Source of the DNA: an uncultured Clostridia bacterium
GTDB lineage: Bacteria > Bacillota > Clostridia > UBA1381
Direction of reading: 5' to 3'
Assembly: GCA_934462945.1 (NCBI GenBank)
Contig: CAKSJF010000047.1
Coordinates: forward strand, 1-18,592
Length of the DNA stretch: 18,592 nt
Part shown: positions 1 through 8,254 of the stretch, one piece after another
Position numbering within the stretch: position 1 is the stretch's first letter
How the letters are laid out: each line of letters starts with the position of its first letter
Translations under genes and position numbers: made by a program
Notes under the pieces: model-generated
Seen by the model: only the letters and a program-made list of their open reading frames with translations
Database searches by the model: none
Told to the model about the DNA's origin: nothing

Positions 1-42
1 GATCAGCACTGCCCAGAGGAAGCAATCATAGCGATTATTCAT
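1..42 (-). CDS. Possible 5' end of a leftward gene (partial)
   Basis: An ATG on the minus strand at 42 opens a frame of 14 codons (MNNRYDCFLWAVLI) that runs off the left edge without a stop. It is preceded on that strand by GAGGAGGG, about nine bases before the ATG, which is a strong ribosome-binding site for a Firmicute. The visible residues are hydrophobic towards the end, as at the start of a membrane or exported protein, but the fragment is too short to assign. I saw no convincing promoter for it. The start could be chance. Confidence 0.33.
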   Translation of the reverse strand, partial: MNNRYDCFLWAVLI

Positions 43-175
43 TTGGCCTCGCCCTCCTCACTCTCTCTTGTAATAACATACTATGTCAGAGCAGACATTT
101 TGGTAGATTGTCCAAGAAAAAATGTTTTTCAAAAAAAAATTTTTACATATTTTGCGGTTATTTTTGCCTATTGTA

Positions 176-204
176 TTGAAATTTTATAAGAATTAGGGTA
201 TAAT
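176..204 (+). promoter_or_regulatory. Sigma-A type promoter of the ynzC-asnA-asnS block
   Basis: TTGAAA at 176-181 and TATAAT at 199-204 are separated by exactly 17 bases, and the GTG start at 236 lies 32 bases after the -10 box. The region upstream (about 110-175) is A/T rich and could act as an UP element. The leader is only about 25 bases, so there is no room for a T-box or other riboswitch, even though this operon makes asparagine and charges tRNA-Asn. Confidence 0.8.
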
Positions 205-235
205 AAAAAGGAGTAGTCAAAAAGGAGAGGAAAAC

Positions 236-433
236 GTGGAGAAAGAAAAGCTTGACCGGATCAGTGCGCTGGCAAGAAAATCAAAGGCAGAGGGACTGAC
301 CGATGATGAAAAAGCGGAGCAAAACGCTTTGCGGCAGGAGTATCTTGCTGCAATCCGGAAAAATTTCAAACAGACCTTAGACAGCATTGAATATGTTGAT
401 GATAATAACGATGGAAGGAAGAAAAATCAATGA
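236..433 (+). CDS. YnzC-like DUF896 (UPF0291) small protein
   Basis: This 65-residue, charged, helical protein matches the DUF896/YnzC family of Firmicutes. The family pattern is visible: an N-terminal RISALARK helix, an acidic turn (LTDDEKAEQ) and the LRQEYLAAIRKNFKQTLDSI segment. Its biochemical role is not established; family members are small cytosolic proteins forming a short helical hairpin. The start is GTG, chosen because AAAGGAGAGG lies about six bases upstream and no ATG fits. It is the first gene after the promoter at 176-204. Its TGA stop overlaps the asnA ATG in an ATGA junction, so the two genes are probably translationally coupled. Confidence 0.85.
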   Translation: MEKEKLDRISALARKSKAEGLTDDEKAEQNALRQEYLAAIRKNFKQTLDSIEYVDDNNDGRKKNQ

Positions 434-1437
434 GTTTTATGGAAACAAAGGGTTATCAGTCTCTTTTAGGAGGACGGGAAACGGAGCGTGCAATTAAGCT
501 GGTACGCGATTATTTTCAGAAGGAGCTGGTAAATTCTCTGAATTTGCAGAGAATCTCCGCACCGCTGTTTGTACGGCCGGAAACAGGCTTGAACGATAAT
601 TTAAACGGTGTGGAACGTCCGGTTAGCTTTGATGTGCCGGCATTGGGCGGCGCAAAATGCGAGATTGTGCATTCTTTAGCAAAATGGAAAAGAATGACCC
701 TGGGACGCTACGGCTTTCTGCCGGGTGAGGGGTTATATACCGATATGAACGCAATCCGCCGGGATGAGGAGTTTGACAATCTGCACTCGATGTATGTAGA
801 TCAGTGGGACTGGTGTCGCGTGATTGAGAAAAAAGATCGGAATATAGAAACTCTGAAAGAAACTGTCCGTACTATTTACGAGGCAATTAAGAATACCCAA
901 AAGGCAATTTGCAAGGAATTTCCGATGCTGCCGAATTATCTTCCGGAGGAAATCAGCTTTGTCACCACACAGGAGCTTTTGGATCAATATCCGGAGCTTT
1001 CTCCGAAAGAGCGTGAAAACAAGCTTTTGAAAGAGAAAAAAGCAGTCTTTTTAATGCAGATCGGCGGTAAGCTTTCCAATGGAGAAAAGCACGATGGCAG
1101 AGCGCCGGACTACGACGACTGGAGCTTAAACGGAGATATTATTGTTTACTATCCGGTTTTGGATATTGCATTTGAATTGTCCAGTATGGGAATCCGTGTG
1201 GATGAGGACAGCCTGGTGGCACAGTGCCGCGAGGCAGGAACGATGGATCGGTTAGAGCTTGCGTTCCATAAAGGAATTTTAGAAAAGAAGCTGCCGTATA
1301 CCATCGGCGGCGGAATCGGTCAGTCCAGACTTTGCATGTTTATGCTCGGAAAAGCGCATATCGGTGAGGTGCAGGCATCAGTCTGGGATGATGACACAGT
1401 TAAAATTTGTGAGGAAAAGGGAATAAAATTACTATAA
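430..1437 (+). CDS. asnA: Aspartate-ammonia ligase (asparagine synthetase A)
   Basis: AsnA makes asparagine from aspartate, ammonia and ATP, forming a beta-aspartyl-AMP intermediate in the cytosol. The 335 residues match the family length (about 330). The core is related to class II aminoacyl-tRNA synthetases, and its typical blocks are present: TERAIKLVRDYFQ near the N-terminus, the RRDEEFDNLHSMYVDQWDW motif from residue 110 with the active-site arginine, the FELSSMGIRVDEDSL block, and the C-terminal GGGIGQSRLCMFML segment. The ATG at 430 overlaps the previous stop. Directly downstream is asnS, so the operon couples asparagine synthesis to its loading on tRNA. Identification is by motif recognition and is firm. 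Confidence 0.96.
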   Translation: MSFMETKGYQSLLGGRETERAIKLVRDYFQKELVNSLNLQRISAPLFVRPETGLNDNLNGVERPVSFDVPALGGAKCEIVHSLAKWKRMTLGRYGFLPGEGLYTDMNAIRRDEEFDNLHSMYVDQWDWCRVIEKKDRNIETLKETVRTIYEAIKNTQKAICKEFPMLPNYLPEEISFVTTQELLDQYPELSPKERENKLLKEKKAVFLMQIGGKLSNGEKHDGRAPDYDDWSLNGDIIVYYPVLDIAFELSSMGIRVDEDSLVAQCREAGTMDRLELAFHKGILEKKLPYTIGGGIGQSRLCMFMLGKAHIGEVQASVWDDDTVKICEEKGIKLL

Positions 1438-1453
1438 AATAAAGGATGGAAAC

Positions 1454-2848
1454 ATGATGAAAACAGTGGTTAAAAAATTATTTCGGGAGACGGACTCCTA
1501 TGCAGGGCAGGAAATCACAATCAGCGGTTGGGTGCGCAATATCCGGATTTCTAAAAATTTCGGATTTATCGAATTAAACGACGGAACATTTTTTAAGAAT
1601 ATTCAGATCGTTTTAGAGGCAGAAAAGCTTTCAAACTTTGCAGAGCTTTCCAAGCTGAATGTCGGTGCGGCTGTGAGCGCTGCCGGTATTTTAGAATTGA
1701 CGCCGGAGGCAAAGCAACCGTTTGAATTAAAGGCGGAGGAGGTAACCGTTGAGGGTGAGTCCACACCGGATTATCCGCTGCAGAAAAAGCGCCACAGCTT
1801 TGAATTTTTAAGAACACAGGCACATCTTCGCCCCAGAACCAATACGTTCTCGGCAGTGTTCCGCATTCGTTCCATGGTTGCTTATGCAATTCATCAGTTT
1901 TTCCAGGAACGCGGATTTGTGTATGTACACACACCGATTATCACCTCAAGCGACTGTGAGGGTGCAGGCGAGATGTTCCAGGTGACAACGCTTGACCTCA
2001 ACAACATTCCGAAAAATGAGGACGGAAGTGTGGATTATTCCAAGGACTTCTTTGCAAAGCCGGCAAACCTGACGGTAAGCGGTCAGCTGAATGTGGAAAC
2101 CTACTGTATGGCTTTCCGCAACGTGTACACCTTTGGCCCGACCTTCCGCGCGGAAAATTCCAACACAACCCGTCATGCGGCGGAATTCTGGATGATTGAG
2201 CCGGAAATTGCATTTGCAGATTTGCAGGACGATATGGAGCTTGCGGAGGATATGTTAAAATATATCATCCGCTATTGTCTGGAGCATGCGCCGGAGGAAA
2301 TGGAGTTCTTCAATAGCTTTATCGATAAAGGACTTCTGGAGCGGCTGCACAATGTGGTGGATAATGAATTTGCACATGTGACCTACACCGAGGCAATTGA
2401 GCTTTTGAAAAAGCATGCAGATCGGTTTGAGTATCCGGTTGAGTGGGGATGCGATCTGCAAACCGAGCATGAGCGTTTCCTGACCGAGGAAGTTTATAAG
2501 CGTCCGGTATTTGTAACCGACTATCCGAAGGAAATTAAGGCATTTTATATGAAGCTGAATCCGGACGGAAAAACCGTTGCGGCAGTGGATGTGTTAGTGC
2601 CTGGAATCGGCGAGATTATCGGCGGAAGTCAGCGTGAGGAAAATTATGATGTTTTAGTTTCCAGAATTGAGGAGCTGGGCATGAAGAAAGAGGATTACAG
2701 CTGGTATCTGGATTTAAGAAAATACGGAACAAACAAGCATGCCGGCTTTGGCTTAGGTTTTGAACGCATGATTATGTATGTGACTGGTATGGGAAATATC
2801 CGCGATGTTCTGCCCTTCCCGAGAACGGTTGGAACAGCAGAATTTTAA
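1454..2848 (+). CDS. asnS: Asparaginyl-tRNA synthetase
   Basis: This enzyme activates asparagine with ATP and transfers it to tRNA-Asn. The protein has 464 residues, the usual AsnRS size. It starts with an OB-fold anticodon-binding domain (ITISGWVRNIRISKNFGFIELNDG, about residues 20-45), followed by a class IIb catalytic domain. Motif 1 lies around RIRSMVAYAIHQFFQERGFVYVHTP, motif 2 is FRAENSNTTRHAAEFWMIEPE, and motif 3 is GFGLGFERMIMYVTGMGNIRDVLPFPR at the C-terminus. The P-F-P-R ending and the sequence around motif 2 separate it from AspRS. Two start codons in tandem (1454 and 1457) are equally placed after AAAGGATGG. It sits 16 bases after asnA. Confidence 0.97.
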   Translation: MMKTVVKKLFRETDSYAGQEITISGWVRNIRISKNFGFIELNDGTFFKNIQIVLEAEKLSNFAELSKLNVGAAVSAAGILELTPEAKQPFELKAEEVTVEGESTPDYPLQKKRHSFEFLRTQAHLRPRTNTFSAVFRIRSMVAYAIHQFFQERGFVYVHTPIITSSDCEGAGEMFQVTTLDLNNIPKNEDGSVDYSKDFFAKPANLTVSGQLNVETYCMAFRNVYTFGPTFRAENSNTTRHAAEFWMIEPEIAFADLQDDMELAEDMLKYIIRYCLEHAPEEMEFFNSFIDKGLLERLHNVVDNEFAHVTYTEAIELLKKHADRFEYPVEWGCDLQTEHERFLTEEVYKRPVFVTDYPKEIKAFYMKLNPDGKTVAAVDVLVPGIGEIIGGSQREENYDVLVSRIEELGMKKEDYSWYLDLRKYGTNKHAGFGLGFERMIMYVTGMGNIRDVLPFPRTVGTAEF

Positions 2849-2865
2849 GCTGAAAGGAATAGGCT

Positions 2866-3609
2866 ATGAAGTGGATTTTGTTGATCTTAGCGATCGGAGT
2901 GCTGATTTGGTGGATTCTTCCCACGATCTATATGATTCAGGGAAATAAAGCTTACGGAAACGGCGGTACAAAGGACGCACTGAATTGGTATGAAAAAGCG
3001 CAGAAAACCGGGCATGCATCGGTTTCCTGCCGCGTTACCTATGCGCTCCTGCTCCTGCGGGACGGCCGCCCGGAGGAGGCAGAGCGGCTTTTAAATCAGA
3101 TCATCCGGGATAAGAGTATCAAGGAACAGAAAAAAGGAAACGCGCGAATCTACCGCTGCATGGCATACACCAAGGAAAACCGGATTGAGGATGCCTATGA
3201 GGACGCGATGGAAATGCTGGAAAAGGGTAAAAGCACCATGCTTTATGCCATGGCAGGCTATGTGATGCTGCTTTCCGGAAAACCGGACGCAGAGATTTTA
3301 GATTTCTGTGAGGAGGCATATGACTATAACCCGGACGAACGCGATATTGCGGATAACTTAGCAGCGGCATGTATCAAAACAGGAGATTATGAACGCGCAA
3401 AAGAGTTAGGCGAGGATTTAATGGAACGCTATCCGAAGTTTGTAGAGGCGTTTTATCACACTGCCTGTGCCTATTATGCTTTAGGAGATTATGAAAAAGC
3501 AAAAGCTTGTATGGAGGGGTTAGAAAATTGCCAGCGGCATTATCTGACGACCGTTTCCGAACAGGAAATTGAAGAATTAAAAGCCTGCATCAAAGAAAAG
3601 CTGGCTTAG
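2866..3609 (+). CDS. Membrane-anchored tetratricopeptide-repeat protein
   Basis: Residues 3-24 (WILLILAIGVLIWWILPTIYMI) form one hydrophobic segment with no cleavage site, so the protein is probably anchored in the membrane by its N-terminus. The rest of the 247 residues is helical with TPR-like units, for example AYGNGGTKDALNWYEKAQKTGHAS, ALLLLRDGRPEEAERLLNQII, ACIKTGDYERAKELGEDLMERYP and ACAYYALGDYEKAKACMEGL. TPRs act as protein-protein interaction scaffolds; no partner can be named. The gene starts 18 bases after asnS behind AAAGGAATAGG and appears to be in the same operon. The fold call is firm; the biological role is unknown. Confidence 0.82.
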   Translation: MKWILLILAIGVLIWWILPTIYMIQGNKAYGNGGTKDALNWYEKAQKTGHASVSCRVTYALLLLRDGRPEEAERLLNQIIRDKSIKEQKKGNARIYRCMAYTKENRIEDAYEDAMEMLEKGKSTMLYAMAGYVMLLSGKPDAEILDFCEEAYDYNPDERDIADNLAAACIKTGDYERAKELGEDLMERYPKFVEAFYHTACAYYALGDYEKAKACMEGLENCQRHYLTTVSEQEIEELKACIKEKLA

Positions 3610-3617
3610 AAATGCTG

Positions 3618-3647
3618 TCCCGCACCGGAAGTTTAGCCGGGGCGGGA
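3618..3647 (+). other. Intercistronic GC-rich hairpin without a T-tract
   Basis: TCCCGC (3618-3623) pairs with GCGGGA (3642-3647), and CCGG (3625-3628) pairs with CCGG (3637-3640), with one A-G mismatch and an eight-base loop. The sequence after it (TTGTGCATATAAAAAAGG) has no run of T, so it is not a standard rho-independent terminator. It could stabilise the upstream mRNA or attenuate transcription between the TPR gene and the acetyltransferase. Confidence 0.5.
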
Positions 3648-3675
3648 TTGTGCATATAAAAAAGGAGAGAAATTT

Positions 3676-4131
3676 ATGCTGGAATTTAAGCTGATCAGGG
3701 GAATGGACGGTTATCTTGCCGCAAAAACGCTGCGGCAATCTATCTTTACAGAGGAGCTTGGTTTTGGAGAGGATCAGGACGAACTCGATCAGACGGCATG
3801 GCATATTGTCGGCTATGACCGGGGCGAGGTGATCGGCTGTGCGCGAATGTACCCGGTTGGAGAGGGTATTTTTCAGATCGGCAGGGTGTCGGTTAAAAAG
3901 GAATACCGGAAGGCATATGTCGGCGATACGATGATGCGTGCGTTAGAGGATAAGGCGGTGTCTCTCTGCGGCTATAAAACGGTTGTTTCTGCGCAGAAAA
4001 ACGCGGTTGGCTTTTATGAAAAAGAGGGTTATGTCAAGGTGGGCGAGGAGTATTCGGAGCTGAACTTCCCTCATCAGAGACTGGAAAAGGACTTGACAAA
4101 GCCGCACCGGAGATGTCAGTGCCACGCGTGA
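3676..4131 (+). CDS. GNAT-family N-acetyltransferase
   Basis: A 151-residue protein with the GNAT layout. The strand GEVIGCARMYPVGEGIFQIGRVSVKKEYR is followed by the acetyl-CoA pyrophosphate-binding turn and helix (KAYVGDTMMRALEDKA). Then comes the VVSAQKNAVGFYEKEGYVKVGEEY block, typical of the motif B region with its Tyr near the thiolate. The loop after EYRK reads A-Y-V-G, so only part of the usual R-x-x-G-x-G/A pattern is kept. The acceptor substrate is not predictable. The start ATG at 3676 is preceded by AAAGGAGAG. The last 12 residues (KPHRRCQCHA) are a basic, cysteine-containing tail outside the domain. It lies 20 bases before rarA. Confidence 0.8.
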   Translation: MLEFKLIRGMDGYLAAKTLRQSIFTEELGFGEDQDELDQTAWHIVGYDRGEVIGCARMYPVGEGIFQIGRVSVKKEYRKAYVGDTMMRALEDKAVSLCGYKTVVSAQKNAVGFYEKEGYVKVGEEYSELNFPHQRLEKDLTKPHRRCQCHA

Positions 4132-4150
4132 GGGCAATGGGAGGAAGAAC

Positions 4151-5419
4151 ATGAGAAAGCCTTTAGCAGATCGGATTCGCCCCGAAACGATAGACGAGGT
4201 GGTCGGGCAAAAGCATTTATTAGGAAAGGGAAAGCTTTTGCGGAATCTGATTGAAAAAACAGAAATTCCGAATATGATTTTTTACGGACCGAGCGGAACG
4301 GGGAAAACCACGGTTGCCAATATCATCGCAAAAAAAAGCGGCAAGCAGCTCTACCGACTAAATGCAACGAATGCGTCAGTAGCAGATATTAAAGGGATTG
4401 TCGGCGATTTAAACGGGTTTATGGCGCAGAATGGAATCCTGCTTTATCTGGACGAGATTCAGCATTTTAATAAAAAGCAGCAGCAAACGCTTTTGGAGTA
4501 TATCGAAAACGGACAGATCACGCTGATAGCAAGCACCACGGAAAATCCCTATTTTTATGTTTATAACGCTGTTTTGTCCCGGTCGGTGGTGTTTGAATTT
4601 ATGGCGATCGAGCCGGACGAGGTTGCACGCGCGGTCAGACGAGGGATTGACATCCTGGAAAAGGAGGATTTTTCAGCCTACCGGGTGACGGTGGAGGAGG
4701 ATGCAGTCACGCATATTGCCAACACCTCCGGAGGGGATGTCCGGAAAGCCTTAAATGCGTTAGAGGCGGCATTTTTAGCGGCTGTTCCGGAGCAGGATGG
4801 AACGCTTTCGATTTCGCTTTCCCTTGCTGAGCAGGCAACGCAGAAAAAAGCAATGCGGTATGACCGTGACGGCGACAGCCACTACGATCTTTTGAGTGCA
4901 TTTCAAAAATCTGTGCGCGGTTCTGATCCGGACGCGGCAATTTATTATCTGGCAAGACTGGTGGCGGCAGGAGATCTTCCGAGCATCTGCCGGAGGGTAT
5001 TGGTGATGGCGGCAGAGGATATCGGACTGGCATATCCGCAGGCAATTTCAATTGTAAAGGCATGTGTAGACAGCGCCTTGCAGTTAGGCTTCCCGGAGGC
5101 AAGGATTCCGCTTGCCGAGGCGGTCATTTTGTTGGCAACCGCCCCAAAATCCAATTCAGCCATCTGTGCAATTGATGATGCGCTGCACGATATTGAAACA
5201 CGAGATACCGGAGAAATCCCGGCACATTTAAAGGACAGTCATTATCAGGGAGCAAAAAAACTGGGACATGGCATAACCTATCAATATCCGCATTCATTCC
5301 CGAATCATTATGTCAAACAGCAGTATCTTCCGGACGCGATCCGGGATCGGGTCTATTATGAGTACGGGGACAATAAAAATGAGCGTGCGGCGGAAGAATA
5401 TTGGAAGAAAATTAAATAG
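4151..5419 (+). CDS. rarA: Replication-associated recombination protein A (RarA/MgsA AAA+ ATPase)
   Basis: RarA is a AAA+ ATPase of the clamp-loader group that acts at stalled replication forks. The 422 residues fit the family. Walker A is GPSGTGKT (residues 46-53) and Walker B is LLYLDEIQ with Asp101-Glu102. A sensor-1 type IASTTENPYFYV block and the typical FEFMAIEPDEV segment follow. The C-terminal half contains the RarA-specific tetramerisation region (SDPDAAIYYLARLVAAGDLPSICRRVLVMAAEDIGLAYPQA) and the LKDSHYQGAKKLGHGITYQYPHSF signature near the end. The ATG follows GGGAGGAAG by a few bases. Identification is firm. Confidence 0.95.
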   Translation: MRKPLADRIRPETIDEVVGQKHLLGKGKLLRNLIEKTEIPNMIFYGPSGTGKTTVANIIAKKSGKQLYRLNATNASVADIKGIVGDLNGFMAQNGILLYLDEIQHFNKKQQQTLLEYIENGQITLIASTTENPYFYVYNAVLSRSVVFEFMAIEPDEVARAVRRGIDILEKEDFSAYRVTVEEDAVTHIANTSGGDVRKALNALEAAFLAAVPEQDGTLSISLSLAEQATQKKAMRYDRDGDSHYDLLSAFQKSVRGSDPDAAIYYLARLVAAGDLPSICRRVLVMAAEDIGLAYPQAISIVKACVDSALQLGFPEARIPLAEAVILLATAPKSNSAICAIDDALHDIETRDTGEIPAHLKDSHYQGAKKLGHGITYQYPHSFPNHYVKQQYLPDAIRDRVYYEYGDNKNERAAEEYWKKIK

Positions 5420-5445
5420 ATGGCACGGAAAGGAATGGTCATAAA

Positions 5446-5787
5446 ATGTTTTGCAAGGAATGTGCGCGGCAGATCGGAGATGCCCGGATTTGCCCATACT
5501 GCGGTGCGGTGCAGTGGAAATTAGAGGAGGAAACCATAGCGTTTTCCAAAACACAAAAGCCGGCAGTCGGAGCAAAAAGCAGAGTGACAGCAGGGGTTTT
5601 ACAGCTTTTTCTGGGCGCGTTTGGTGCAGGAAGATTCTATCTCGGATATAAAAAGCAAGGGATTTTTCATATCATTGCAACCCTTGCTACCTGCGGATTG
5701 GGCGGACTTCTTTGGGGACTGATTGACGGATTTATGATCTTAGACGGAAAAATCCCCTATGACGGAGAGGGCAGGAGACTTTGTTAG
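5446..5787 (+). CDS. Zinc-ribbon and TM2-domain membrane protein
   Basis: This 113-residue protein begins with a four-cysteine zinc ribbon (Cys3, Cys6, Cys16, Cys19: CKEC...CPYC). After a polar linker comes a TM2 domain from about residue 46: GVLQLFLGAFGAGRFYLGYKKQGIFHIIATLATCGLGGLLWGLIDGFMIL. That is two membrane helices joined by a short loop, with the typical G-x-x-R/H-FYLG motif. Zinc-ribbon/TM2 proteins are common in Firmicutes and their role is unknown. It sits 26 bases after rarA behind GGAAAGGAATGG and 15 bases before nadE, so it is probably co-transcribed. Confidence 0.85.
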   Translation: MFCKECARQIGDARICPYCGAVQWKLEEETIAFSKTQKPAVGAKSRVTAGVLQLFLGAFGAGRFYLGYKKQGIFHIIATLATCGLGGLLWGLIDGFMILDGKIPYDGEGRRLC

Positions 5788-5802
5788 AAAGGAAATGAAC
5801 GC

Positions 5803-7710
5803 ATGAAAGACGGATTTATCAAGGTTTGTGCAGCTGTTCCGGACATCCGCGTGGCGGACTGTGTGTATAACCGAGAGCAGATTTTAAAGGAGATTGAGGC
5901 GGCAGAGGGAGCAAAGCTGATTGTTTTGCCGGAACTGTGCGTGACCGGATATACCTGCGGCGACCTGTTTTTTCAAAGACAGCTTTTGGAGGACGCAAAG
6001 GCGGCGGTATTCTGGCTGGCAGAAAAAACAAAGCAATCGGACGCGGTGATCTTGGTGGGTGCGCCGGTGGAGGCATGGCAGAAATTATATAATTGCGCGG
6101 TCATCCTGTGGCGCGGTGAGATTTTAGGAATTGTTCCAAAGCGGAATTTACCGAATTATCAGGAATTTTATGAGCAGCGGCATTTTACCGAGGGAACAGG
6201 AAAGGTGCGCATGCTTTCTTATGGCGGTGCGGAGGTGCCGTTTGGCGGCAATATTTTCGTCCGGGATCGGCAGATGGAAAGCTTTTGCTTAGGCATTGAA
6301 ATCTGCGAGGATCTATGGACGATTGATCCGCCGTCCAATGCGCATGCCCAGGCAGGCGCAACGGTGATTGCAAACCTCTCGGCAAGCAATGAGGTAATTG
6401 CAAAGGAGGAATACCGCCGTCAGCTGGTGACGATGCAGTCGGCAAAGCTTTTTGCGGCATATATCTATACCTCTGCCGGAGAGGGCGAATCGACCACGGA
6501 TTTAGTTTTTTCGGGTGATTCCCTGATTGCGGAAAACGGTTCGCTGCTTGCAAGAAGCACGCGTTTTTGCAATCAAAGCATTTTTGCCGAGCCGGATTTG
6601 GAAAAACTGGTGCAGGAGCGGAAGAAAACCACCACCTTCCGTCCAAAGGATACAGAGGATTATACCACGGTATGGGTAGATTTTCAACAGGAAGAAACAA
6701 GGCTTACGCGTACTTTTTCTAAAACGCCGTTTGTTCCGCAGGATCGGAAGAAGCGTTCGGAATATTCCGAGGAAATTCTGACGATTCAGGCAATGGGATT
6801 GAAAAAACGTCTGGTGCATACCGGGGCAAAGCATGCGGTGATCGGCATTTCGGGCGGATTGGATTCCACACTTGCTCTTTTGGTGACGGTGCGCGCATTT
6901 GACCTTGCAGGTCTTGACCGAAAGGGAATCAGCGCGGTAACCATGCCCTGCTTTGGTACAACCGGCAGAACCTATCATAATGCGGTGGAATTTGCAAAAA
7001 CACTTGGCTGCGAGTTAAAGGAAATCCGGATTGAGGATGCAGTGATGAAGCATTTTTCGGATATCGGACACGATCCGGAGGTACTGGATGTGACCTATGA
7101 AAATTCGCAGGCAAGAGAACGGACGCAGATTTTAATGGATATTGCCAATCAGAACGGCGGACTGGTGATCGGAACGGGCGACATGTCCGAGCTTGCACTT
7201 GGGTGGGCAACCTACAACGGCGACCATATGTCGATGTACGCGGTCAATGCCGGTGTACCGAAAACGCTGATCCGGTATCTGGTGGACTATGAGGCGGAGC
7301 GATCTGATTCTGACACGCTTCGTATCGTTTTAAAGGATATTTTAGACACTCCGGTCAGTCCGGAGCTGCTGCCGCCTAAGGATGGGGAAATTGCGCAGAA
7401 AACCGAGCATATTGTAGGCCCTTACGAACTGCACGATTTCTTTTTGTACTATCTGATGCGCTATGGATTTTCTCCGAAAAAGATTTTCCGGTTAGCAGCC
7501 TGCGCTTTTGACGGCATTTACGACCGTGCGTTTATTTTGCAGTGGATGCGCGTATTTTACCGGAGATTCTTTTCACAGCAGTTTAAGCGGAGCTGTATTC
7601 CGGACGGCCCGAAGGTGGGAAGTGTGGCGCTTTCTCCGAGGGGAGACTGGAGAATGCCGAGCGACGCGTCCGCAAAAGGATGGCTTTTGGAAATTGATGA
7701 ATTGAGGTGA
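5803..7710 (+). CDS. nadE: Glutamine-dependent NAD+ synthetase
   Basis: This enzyme amidates nicotinic acid adenine dinucleotide to NAD+, using ammonia released from glutamine, as the last step of NAD synthesis. The 635 residues hold an N-terminal nitrilase-type glutaminase domain with its catalytic triad visible (Glu44 in LPELCVTGY, Lys113 in VPKRNLPNY, Cys168 in GIEICEDLW). The C-terminal synthetase domain has the PP-loop SGGLDS at 350-355. The GTGDMSELALGWATYNGDHMSMYAVNAGVPKTLIRYLV block is characteristic of NadE. The start is the ATG at 5803 behind AAAGGAAATG. The stop codon lies inside the ribosome site of smpB, six bases before it, so the two are tightly coupled. Confidence 0.96.
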   Translation: MKDGFIKVCAAVPDIRVADCVYNREQILKEIEAAEGAKLIVLPELCVTGYTCGDLFFQRQLLEDAKAAVFWLAEKTKQSDAVILVGAPVEAWQKLYNCAVILWRGEILGIVPKRNLPNYQEFYEQRHFTEGTGKVRMLSYGGAEVPFGGNIFVRDRQMESFCLGIEICEDLWTIDPPSNAHAQAGATVIANLSASNEVIAKEEYRRQLVTMQSAKLFAAYIYTSAGEGESTTDLVFSGDSLIAENGSLLARSTRFCNQSIFAEPDLEKLVQERKKTTTFRPKDTEDYTTVWVDFQQEETRLTRTFSKTPFVPQDRKKRSEYSEEILTIQAMGLKKRLVHTGAKHAVIGISGGLDSTLALLVTVRAFDLAGLDRKGISAVTMPCFGTTGRTYHNAVEFAKTLGCELKEIRIEDAVMKHFSDIGHDPEVLDVTYENSQARERTQILMDIANQNGGLVIGTGDMSELALGWATYNGDHMSMYAVNAGVPKTLIRYLVDYEAERSDSDTLRIVLKDILDTPVSPELLPPKDGEIAQKTEHIVGPYELHDFFLYYLMRYGFSPKKIFRLAACAFDGIYDRAFILQWMRVFYRRFFSQQFKRSCIPDGPKVGSVALSPRGDWRMPSDASAKGWLLEIDELR

Positions 7711-7716
7711 TTTAAG

Positions 7717-8187
7717 TTGGAGAAAAATTCTGTCAAGGTGATTGCAAAAAATAAAAAAGCAACCCATGACTATTTTATCATAGAATCCTACGAAACCGGG
7801 ATTGAGCTTTTTGGCACGGAGGTAAAGTCGGTGCGACAGGGAAAGGTCAGCCTGAACGACTCCTATGCGTCCATTCAGGACGGGGAGGTCTATTTAAAGC
7901 ATATGAATATCAGTCCGTATGAGCAGGGGAATATTTTTAATAAAGATCCCCTGCGCGACCGGAAGCTTTTATTGCATAAAAAGGAAATCCGAAAGCTGAT
8001 CGGACAGATTCAGCAGCAGGGCTATGCACTGATTCCGACCTCCGTCTATCTGAAAGGCTCGCTTGTAAAGGTGTCGCTTGCCCTGGCAAAGGGTAAAAAA
8101 CTCTATGACAAACGCGACGATATGGCAAAACGCGATTCCAAACGGAGTATGGATCGGGCATTTAAAGAGCATAACCAACGCTCGTAA
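7717..8187 (+). CDS. smpB: SsrA (tmRNA)-binding protein SmpB
   Basis: SmpB binds the tRNA-like end of tmRNA and brings it to stalled ribosomes for trans-translation. The 156 residues show the family hallmarks: KVIAKNKKATHDYFIIESYETGIELFGTEVKSVRQGKVSLNDSYASI at the N-terminus, HKKEIRKLIGQIQQQGYALIPTSVYLKGSLVKVSLALAKGKKLYDKRDDMAKRD at the core, and a basic, helix-forming tail. The start is TTG at 7717, chosen because GAGGTG lies seven bases upstream and the family sequence begins right after it. It is the last gene of the block, 19 bases before a strong terminator. Its RNA partner ssrA is in the same window, 8.4 kb downstream. Confidence 0.96.
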   Translation: MEKNSVKVIAKNKKATHDYFIIESYETGIELFGTEVKSVRQGKVSLNDSYASIQDGEVYLKHMNISPYEQGNIFNKDPLRDRKLLLHKKEIRKLIGQIQQQGYALIPTSVYLKGSLVKVSLALAKGKKLYDKRDDMAKRDSKRSMDRAFKEHNQRS

Positions 8188-8206
8188 AAACAGCAATACC
8201 GTACAG

Positions 8207-8254
8207 AAAAAAAATGCCGCTCTCTGCGCAAAACAGGCAGGGAGCGGCATTTTT
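8207..8254. terminator. Bidirectional rho-independent terminator between smpB and the sialidase-like gene
   Basis: An 18-base arm (8210-8227, AAAAATGCCGCTCTCTGC) pairs with 8237-8254 (GCAGGGAGCGGCATTTTT) with one wobble pair and a nine-base loop. A run of eight A on the left and five T on the right give a T-tract on either strand, so it should stop both the smpB transcript and the leftward sialidase-like transcript. It shares its last base with the TGA stop codon of the leftward gene (8254-8256). Confidence 0.9.

Noticed and set aside
1..235. T-box or other riboswitch before the asnA/asnS operon
   Set aside because: No specifier or antiterminator structure is visible, and the promoter sits directly before the first gene.
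3618..3647. Rho-independent terminator after the TPR gene
   Set aside because: The stem is good but no T-tract follows on either strand; it is recorded only as an intercistronic hairpin.
5819..7210. Several antisense open frames of 85-171 codons opposite nadE
   Set aside because: They lack ribosome sites and protein-like composition, and mirror the codon pattern of a well-supported gene.
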